This document shows positions 58,681-64,000 of a stretch of 64,000 nucleotides of DNA, piece by piece. Source of the stretch: Steroidobacter agaridevorans (GTDB lineage Bacteria; Pseudomonadota; Gammaproteobacteria; Steroidobacterales; Steroidobacteraceae); NCBI RefSeq assembly GCF_009932555.1, contig NZ_BLJO01000002.1, positions 130,576 through 194,575 on the forward strand, written 5' to 3'. Position numbers and translations under genes: made by a program. Positions within the stretch are counted from its first letter, which is position 1, and every line of letters begins with the position of its first letter. The notes beneath the pieces were generated by a model that did no database searches, was not told the origin of the DNA, and saw only the letters and a list, made by a program, of their open reading frames with translations.

Positions 58681-61410
58681 TCACTTTCGGGCTTTACTTC
58701 TGAAGGCTTTCGCAAGGCTCTGTTTCGCCGAGAGAACATCATGCCACCGGTCCCCGGTTTTTTCCAAGCGCGAGAGCACATTTCGCAAAGTGAAGTGGCC
58801 CGGCTCGGCGGCTTCCAGTTCATCCCAGGTGAGCGGCATCGACACCGGCGCCCCCGGTACCCCCCGGGGCGAATACGCCACGTTGAGAGTCTTACCACGC
58901 ACGTTCATGTTGTAGTCGATGAAAATTTTGCCGGTGCGCTTTTGCGTGGCCCATTCCATGGTCACATCGCGGGGATGCTGTTTCAGGATGTGACGGCCGA
59001 CCATTTCACAGATCTCGCGGGCGCCATCGAAAGTGACGGTGCGCTCGATGGGCACGAACACGTGCAGACCGGTCTTGCCGGAGGTCTTCACCACGGCGCG
59101 CAGCTGCATTTCCTTGAGCAGGTCATTGATCCAGAACGCCACGCGCTTGCCCATCGCAAAACCTTTCTTGTTGTATTCGGGTTCCGCGCCCTTGGCCTCG
59201 AGGCCAGAATAGATATACGGGTCGATGTCGAAGACCAGGTAGTCGGGATAGTTCAGCACCGAAGATTCCATCGCGTCGAGCGAGCTCGAGTAGTCAACGC
59301 TCTGGCTCACGCAGTCCTTGGCGACCTTGGCGCGCGAGTGCCAGACATGGAATTCCAACGTCCCAAGCTGCCCCAGCCACAGCAAGGTGGGCAGGTTGTG
59401 AGCGAGCACGTAGTCGTGCGCGCCGCCGACATGCTCTGAAAACGTTGTCACCACCTCGACGAACTCCGGACGCTCCTGTTCCCAATGTTTCTGAAAAAAT
59501 CGCTCGCCGCCGATGCCTTCGGGCATGCGGATCATGGTGAGCGGACGGTCGCGCAAATGCGGCAGCATATAGGGCGAGATACCCGCCAGATAACGCAGGT
59601 ACTCACGCTTGGTGATGGCGGGCGACTTCGATTCGGGATCCGCCGGCCAATATTCGCGATCGAGATTCGTGAGACGGATCTTCGCGGCGCCGCTGCCGTG
59701 ACTCACCGTGAGATCGAGCCGATTGGATGGGCTCTGGAGCTGCTCGAGCACCGCCTGGATCTCATTCTTCGGCGTCGCCTTGGCGCTCGTTTTTTTCTTC
59801 TTCGGTGGCCCGGCCTTCACGGCCTCGGTCGCCACGTCATCGCGCAGGCGGTGAAACACGGGCGCGCGCAGATAGCCTTCCTCGGTCCACGTTTCGAAAC
59901 TCACCTCGGCCACGAGCTTCGGCTCGATCCACGTCGCAGGTCCATTCAACGGCGGCTTGGTGGAGAACGGATTGGTCTTGCTGGCAAGCGCGGTCACTTG
60001 TTTGTACACGCTGGCAAGCGATGCGTCGTTGAAGCCCGAGCCCACGTGGCCCACGTACTGCAGCTGGTCTTTGTTCCAGAAGCCGAGCAGCAGCGCGCCG
60101 AGCGCGCGGCGCTGGCCTTTGCCCGCGGTGAAGCCGCCGATGACGAACTCATGCGTCGTGAACGATTTGAATTTCAACCAATGCGGCGTGCGGCGGCCGG
60201 CTTGATAGGTGCTGTCCTTGCGCTTGGCGACCGTGCCTTCAAAGCCCGCGGCGAGTGAGGCTTCGTGCAACTCTTCGCCATCATCGGAAGCATGGATGAG
60301 CTGCAGGTGCTGACCGGGCAGCAAACATTGCGAGAGGTAGCGCCGGCGCTGCTCGTAGGTCGAGCCGCGCAGATTCATGCCCGCGAAGTGCAGCAGATCG
60401 AAACAAAGGAAGATGACAGGTGTTTGCCGCTGCGCCTCGGCCAGCTCTTTCGGGCCCTTCATCTGCGCGCGATTCTGAAGCGCGTTGAAGGAGGGACGGC
60501 CCTCGGCGTCGAGCGCGACGATCTCGCCATCCAGAATCATCGAGCCGACGCACTGAGCTTTCAGTTCCGCGACCAGCTCGGGAAACAATGCGGTGTAGTT
60601 TTGACCACGACGTGACTGCAGATAGACCGAGTCCCCATCGATGAACGCGATGATGCGATAGCCATCGAGCTTGGGCTCGAAGCTCCAGCGCTCGTCCGAT
60701 TCGAGATTCTGCCCGGGCTCGGCGAGCATGGGCTCGATCTCGTTGGGCATCTTTTCGAACGGGCCGGAGGGCGCCAGTTCCATCGCGGCGAGGCGCTCGC
60801 GATTCGTGCTCTCGGCCACGTCATCCAGGGTGTCGCCCGTCAGCACCGAGGTGTTGTGGGCGAGCAGGTCGTCGCCGCCGATGAAGCGATCCTTGTGCTT
60901 GATCAGCAGCCATTGCTTGTCGGTGCTGGTGCGAACCAGCGCGAACGAGCCTTTGAGTTTGATCCCGCGCAGGAAGAAGCTCAGCTTGCCTTGCTTGTAT
61001 TCGCGGCGCAGCCGTTCCTCGGCTTCGGCGCGATCGTCGAACGAATACTCGCTGCCCTCATCGGGCGAGTACACGCCGCAGTCCCAGACGATCACGTTGC
61101 CAGCCCCGTAATTCTTCTCTGGAATCACGCCTTCGAAGGAGGCGTAGTCGAACGGATGATCCTCGACTTCGACGGCCAGGCGCTTTTCCCCCGGCTGCAA
61201 CGAGGGGCCTTTGGGAACCGCCCAGGATTTGAGCACGCCATCGAGCTCCAGCCGAAAGTCATAGTGCAGCCGCCGGGCGGCATGCTTTTGCACGATGAAC
61301 AGCAGCGGGCCCTGACGGCCTGCGGGCACGGCGGGCGCCGGCTCCGGCGTCTGGGTGAAGGAGCGCTTCTGCCGGTATTTTTCGAGCGGCTTGTCCACGG
61401 AGCGTTTCAT
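58681..61410 (-). CDS. ligD: ATP-dependent DNA ligase D (PE-ligase-polymerase)
   Basis: A 909-residue multifunctional NHEJ enzyme. Order: 3'-phosphoesterase (about 35-190, with KHAARRLHYDFRLE giving His43, His49 and Asp51), ATP ligase with adenylated Lys247 in FEPKLDGYRI, an OB fold, a Lys-rich linker near 600, and a primase-type polymerase starting at LTNLDREYWP with catalytic Asp pair in VFDIDPYIYSG. This is the Pseudomonas-type layout. The start at ATG 61410 begins the family's MKRSVDKPLEKYRQKR; longer frames overlap the divergent kinase gene. No good ribosome site is seen. It heads the ligD-ku-MerR/TPR run. Confidence 0.96.
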   Translation of the reverse strand: MKRSVDKPLEKYRQKRSFTQTPEPAPAVPAGRQGPLLFIVQKHAARRLHYDFRLELDGVLKSWAVPKGPSLQPGEKRLAVEVEDHPFDYASFEGVIPEKNYGAGNVIVWDCGVYSPDEGSEYSFDDRAEAEERLRREYKQGKLSFFLRGIKLKGSFALVRTSTDKQWLLIKHKDRFIGGDDLLAHNTSVLTGDTLDDVAESTNRERLAAMELAPSGPFEKMPNEIEPMLAEPGQNLESDERWSFEPKLDGYRIIAFIDGDSVYLQSRRGQNYTALFPELVAELKAQCVGSMILDGEIVALDAEGRPSFNALQNRAQMKGPKELAEAQRQTPVIFLCFDLLHFAGMNLRGSTYEQRRRYLSQCLLPGQHLQLIHASDDGEELHEASLAAGFEGTVAKRKDSTYQAGRRTPHWLKFKSFTTHEFVIGGFTAGKGQRRALGALLLGFWNKDQLQYVGHVGSGFNDASLASVYKQVTALASKTNPFSTKPPLNGPATWIEPKLVAEVSFETWTEEGYLRAPVFHRLRDDVATEAVKAGPPKKKKTSAKATPKNEIQAVLEQLQSPSNRLDLTVSHGSGAAKIRLTNLDREYWPADPESKSPAITKREYLRYLAGISPYMLPHLRDRPLTMIRMPEGIGGERFFQKHWEQERPEFVEVVTTFSEHVGGAHDYVLAHNLPTLLWLGQLGTLEFHVWHSRAKVAKDCVSQSVDYSSSLDAMESSVLNYPDYLVFDIDPYIYSGLEAKGAEPEYNKKGFAMGKRVAFWINDLLKEMQLRAVVKTSGKTGLHVFVPIERTVTFDGAREICEMVGRHILKQHPRDVTMEWATQKRTGKIFIDYNMNVRGKTLNVAYSPRGVPGAPVSMPLTWDELEAAEPGHFTLRNVLSRLEKTGDRWHDVLSAKQSLAKAFRSKARK

Positions 61411-61555
61411 GCTGCATCGATTCTGTACTGTTCGATGAAGACGCGGAAGCATGCGCGCAGCCGACATTGCGCTCGTAGAAAGTGCAATCCCGTGAACTTC
61501 GGCCCGGGATCGCGCATTGAACCGGCGATCCCCCGCAACAGGTGCACCACTGGTC

Positions 61556-62503
61556 ATGGCCGCCGCCCACGCTCTCGCCCCCGACGCGCCGTTCCTCATC
61601 GTGAGCAATGCGGGCTCGGGCTCGAAGGACGCACGTGAGGCCCGGCAGCAGATCGAAGCCGTCCTCTCGGCGGCGCACCGCCCGCATGAGTTCCTGCTGA
61701 TCGACAATCCCGGCGAGCTGTCGAGCGTGGCCAAGAAAGCCGCGGATGCGGCCGTTCGCAGTGACGGCGCGATCGTCGTGGCCGGCGGCGATGGCACCAT
61801 CAATGCCGTCGTGCAGGCGGTGCTGCCCACACGCAGGCCGCTCGGCATCATTCCCCAAGGCACGTTCAATTATTCCAGTCGGGCGCACGGCATCCCGCTC
61901 GATGCCACGGAGGCGACCAATGCGCTGCTCACCGCGAGGCTCAAGCCGGTGCAGGTGGGCATGGTCAACGATCGTGCGTTCCTGGTGAACGCAAGCCTCG
62001 GCCTGTATCCGGAGCTGCTGCAGGATCGGGAAGAATACAAACGTCAGTACGGCCGCCGCCGTTCGGTCGCCATGTGGGCGGGCCTCAAGACCCTGTTACG
62101 CGAGCATCGCCAGTTGCTGGTCGAGGTCGAGCACGAGCAGGGCAGCGAGACGCTGTTCACGCCGAGCATTTTCGTGGGCAACAACGCCCTGCAGCTCGAG
62201 CAGGTGGGGATCGAAGAAGCCGAGGACGTGAAGCGTCAGCGTCTGGCGGCTGTGATCGTCGAACCGGTCGGCACGCTCGAACTGCTCTGGTTGGGTGTAC
62301 GGGGCATGTTGGGGCAGCTGGGCGAAGATGAGCGCATTCGTAACTTTCCGTTTCGTAGCATGACCGTGCGCCTGTTGAGCGGCGCGAAGAAGCGAGGCAT
62401 CAAAGTCGCGGTGGATGGCGAGATCCTGTGGTGCAAGCAGCCCTTGACGTTTCATGTGGCGGAGCATCCCTTGTCGCTGTTGACGCCCGCGACCGCGCAA
62501 TGA
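61556..62503 (+). CDS. Diacylglycerol kinase-like lipid kinase
   Basis: A 315-residue protein of the DAGK/sphingosine kinase fold. The nucleotide loop reads FLIVSNAGSGSKDAREARQQI and the catalytic GGDGTINAV lies near residue 78, followed by LGIIPQGTFNYSSRAHGIP. The usual GTxNDFAR is replaced by GTFNYSSR, a variant of the group. The C-terminal beta domain with IFVGNNALQLEQVG and VAVDGEI is intact. The start at 61556 has only a distant AGGTG. Its stop overlaps the phosphoesterase start (ATGA). Lipid substrate is unknown. Confidence 0.87.
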   Translation: MAAAHALAPDAPFLIVSNAGSGSKDAREARQQIEAVLSAAHRPHEFLLIDNPGELSSVAKKAADAAVRSDGAIVVAGGDGTINAVVQAVLPTRRPLGIIPQGTFNYSSRAHGIPLDATEATNALLTARLKPVQVGMVNDRAFLVNASLGLYPELLQDREEYKRQYGRRRSVAMWAGLKTLLREHRQLLVEVEHEQGSETLFTPSIFVGNNALQLEQVGIEEAEDVKRQRLAAVIVEPVGTLELLWLGVRGMLGQLGEDERIRNFPFRSMTVRLLSGAKKRGIKVAVDGEILWCKQPLTFHVAEHPLSLLTPATAQ

Positions 62504-63309
62504 CGGTACTGCTGCAGATCTCCGACCCGCATTTTGGTACTGAGCAGCCTCCGGTCGTAGAGGCGCTGCTCCATCTGGCGCACGAGATCAAGCCTGCGGC
62601 GGTCGTGCTCTCCGGCGATATCACACAGCGGGCGAGGCGCGCGCAGTTCACGTCGGCGCGTGAGTTCGTTGCTCGCATCTCACCGCCGGCCGTGATTGCC
62701 ATCCCAGGCAATCACGACATTCCGTTGTTCAACCTCGCCGCGCGAATGTTTGCTCCGTACGCGGGCTTCCAGCGCGCGTTCGGTGCTGACCTGGAGCCGG
62801 AGTGGCACAGCGAGGATTTCCTGGTGATCAGCGTGAACACGACGCGCCCCTCGCGTCACAAAGACGGCGAGGTCTCGCCCGAGCAGATACGGCGAGTTTC
62901 GAAACGGCTGGCGAGCGCGAGCGTGCGGCAGATTCGAATCGTGGTCACGCATCAGCCCGTGCACGTCCTTCGTGACACCGAAGTTCACAACCGACTGCAC
63001 GGACATGCGGAGGCCATTCAAGCGTGGTCGCGTGCCGGCGCGGATGTCATCATGGGCGGGCACATTCACTTGCCGTATATCGCGCCACTGCATGAGCACT
63101 ACGATGATTTGCAACGACGTTGTTGGGTCGTGCAGGCAGGCACGGCCGTGTCGACCCGAGTGCGCCGTCGTCATCCCAATTCGGTGAATCTCATCAAGCG
63201 CGAAGATGCGCATATTTGTCTCGTGGAGCGCTGGGATTACAGCGCCGAGCGCAATAAGTTCCATTGTGTAAAGGTGGAACGATTAAATGTGGATCGCGCC
63301 GGGCGCTAG
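62500..63309 (+). CDS. Calcineurin-like metallophosphoesterase
   Basis: A 269-residue phosphoesterase. Metal-binding motifs in order: ISDPHFG, LSGDIT, IPGNHDIP, VTHQPVH and GGHIHLP, a complete set for a two-metal site, like cyclic-nucleotide phosphodiesterases of the CpdA/3',5'-cAMP type. The start overlaps the stop of the lipid kinase gene by ATGA, so the two products are made together. Substrate could be a nucleotide or phospholipid headgroup; it is not settled. Confidence 0.9.
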   Translation: MTVLLQISDPHFGTEQPPVVEALLHLAHEIKPAAVVLSGDITQRARRAQFTSAREFVARISPPAVIAIPGNHDIPLFNLAARMFAPYAGFQRAFGADLEPEWHSEDFLVISVNTTRPSRHKDGEVSPEQIRRVSKRLASASVRQIRIVVTHQPVHVLRDTEVHNRLHGHAEAIQAWSRAGADVIMGGHIHLPYIAPLHEHYDDLQRRCWVVQAGTAVSTRVRRRHPNSVNLIKREDAHICLVERWDYSAERNKFHCVKVERLNVDRAGR

Positions 63310-63468
63310 CGGGAACTTTCGCCAGTCTGTGGCTCGATGGCGACGTGGGATGTGGTTCGGTCGCCCACAATTCAGCCGCAATTCAGCATTAAAACGCCGT
63401 TATGCGTCATCCTCGGGCCGTGTTGATGCGTTGTACTGGTAGTCAGGCCACCCGTGAGGTGTCGCGTG

Positions 63469-63705
63469 ATGAAAGTACGATTGTTGAGTCTCGTTAGTGT
63501 TGTTTCTATCGCTGCCGCGCTGAGCGGTTGCGTGAGCTACGGCAATACGCATGCGTTGATTACGCCGCTGGGTGTTGCGGGCTACCATAAGTTCAAGCCG
63601 GAGAACACCGCGCCGGTCGTGCCGCCGCGCCCGAATCCCGATCGCATGACGGCCGCCAACCACCAAGATCAAGACGAGCAGCAGGATCGCGACGGCGAAA
63701 TCTGA
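63469..63705 (+). CDS. Small outer-membrane-type lipoprotein
   Basis: A 78-residue protein. The ATG at 63469 follows GAGGTG by about eight bases. MKVRLLSLVSVVSIAAALSGC has a classical lipobox (LSGC) with Cys21 as the lipidated residue; the next residue is Val, not Asp, so sorting to the outer membrane is expected. The mature part is short, Pro-rich and then Gln/Asp-rich and probably disordered. No family was recognised. Confidence 0.75.
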   Translation: MKVRLLSLVSVVSIAAALSGCVSYGNTHALITPLGVAGYHKFKPENTAPVVPPRPNPDRMTAANHQDQDEQQDRDGEI

Positions 63706-63737
63706 TCGCCCGCTGTTTTCCGATTCGTATGACTTCG

Positions 63738-63767
63738 ATGCTCGGCTGCATCGCTGCGGCCGAGCAT
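63738..63767. terminator. Terminator between convergent genes
   Basis: ATGCTCGGC (63738-63746) pairs with GCCGAGCAT (63759-63767), followed by TCTTTCC. It lies between the lipoprotein stop and the end of the convergent right-edge gene. Confidence 0.6.
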
Positions 63768-63792
63768 TCTTTCCGCGTCGATTGATGGCGAA

Positions 63793-64000
63793 TCAGCTAT
63801 CGGGCGACAGCTCGATTCGTTCGGCCTGCAGCAGTCGAAGCATCGAGGCGGCCACGCGGGATTCCAGGTCGCTGGCCTTGTCGCTCGCGTCCCGGCCGGC
63901 GGTGGGCGGGGTGGCTTTCGCCAACGTTTTCGCGGCCGAGGTGACGGTATGCGCCGACGCAAGCACGTCGCACACTTGCTCATCGAACGCGCTCAAGTCC
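63793..64000 (-). CDS. Partial small alpha-helical protein at right edge
   Basis: The frame is open to the window end, with a TTG at 63996 as the only start seen; the true start may lie outside. The 67 visible residues are helical (AFDEQVCDVLASAHTVTSAAKTLAKA) with an Asp/Ser-rich middle and the end RLLQAERIELSPDS. No family was recognised. Its reality rests on the lack of stops and on the terminator behind it. Confidence 0.4.
   Translation of the reverse strand, partial: DLSAFDEQVCDVLASAHTVTSAAKTLAKATPPTAGRDASDKASDLESRVAASMLRLLQAERIELSPDS

Noticed and set aside
61411..61869. N-terminal extension of LigD
   Set aside because: Ser/Arg/Ala-rich, without homology, and antisense to the divergent lipid kinase; family N-terminus begins at 61410.

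Overview
The window is high-GC DNA with tightly packed genes on both strands and no RNA gene, CRISPR array, transposase or prophage that I can see. Four TonB-dependent receptors, two type I sulfatases, a GH97 enzyme, a hybrid histidine-kinase island, CysJI, and a Ku/LigD repair pair suggest a free-living, polysaccharide-degrading proteobacterium. A gammaproteobacterium of the Steroidobacter/Xanthomonadales type is my best guess. This is inferred from gene content; no marker gene is present.

Region 1 (1-8.4 kb): an OmpA-family protein followed by a secreted coiled-coil/beta-repeat protein cut by the left edge. Then a TonB-dependent receptor coupled to a GH97 glycosidase, and a TetR regulator divergent from an exported SRPBCC-like protein. 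Region 2 (8.4-19 kb): a HAD phosphatase and a signal-peptide-bearing SDR, then a carbohydrate locus. It holds two convergent, paralogous clan GH-A-like secreted enzymes sharing a terminator, a TonB receptor translationally coupled to a sulfatase, and a second, divergent sulfatase. Palindromic operator candidates lie between the two sulfatases. The layout suggests uptake and desulfation/hydrolysis of a sulfated glycan. Region 3 (19-30 kb): a stand-alone EF-G domain V-like protein, an Fe/Mn superoxide dismutase with an unusual second-sphere residue, LysR and MarR regulators, 1-Cys peroxiredoxin, cysJ-cysI-DUF488, and a large TonB receptor behind a LacI-type operator.

Region 4 (30-47 kb) is the signalling island. 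It carries a 2,293-residue soluble hybrid kinase with thirteen 92-residue HAMP-type tandem repeats (276-bp DNA repeats), a REC-HK-REC protein, and a kinase-like protein that keeps the H-box but has lost the ATP-binding motifs. Divergent from it is a wHTH / two small membrane proteins / phospholipase-D-type synthase operon, preceded by a GGAAC-N16-CGTT ECF-type promoter. A second signalling set is TonB receptor - YfiR - membrane hybrid kinase, with a low-affinity iron permease-like gene downstream.

Region 5 (47-64 kb): SLOG-domain protein, beta-hydroxyacid dehydrogenase-like protein, and an M28 peptidase with a clear terminator. Then a four-gene cassette (sugar-lactone oxidase, rhodopsin-transducer-like protein, GH13 trehalose-synthase-like enzyme, LLM flavin oxidoreductase), a small secreted protein and a DHFR-like protein. 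A small DUF gene follows, apparently frameshifted in an A5 tract. An NHEJ operon (ligD-ku-MerR/TPR) runs opposite a DAG kinase-like / metallophosphoesterase pair. A small lipoprotein and a partial gene end the window.

The most interesting unexplained items are the giant HAMP-array kinase with its degenerate kinase-like partner, the paired GH-A-like enzymes of the sulfatase locus, the EF-G domain V orphan, and the lactone oxidase/rhodopsin-transducer/GH13/LLM cassette.
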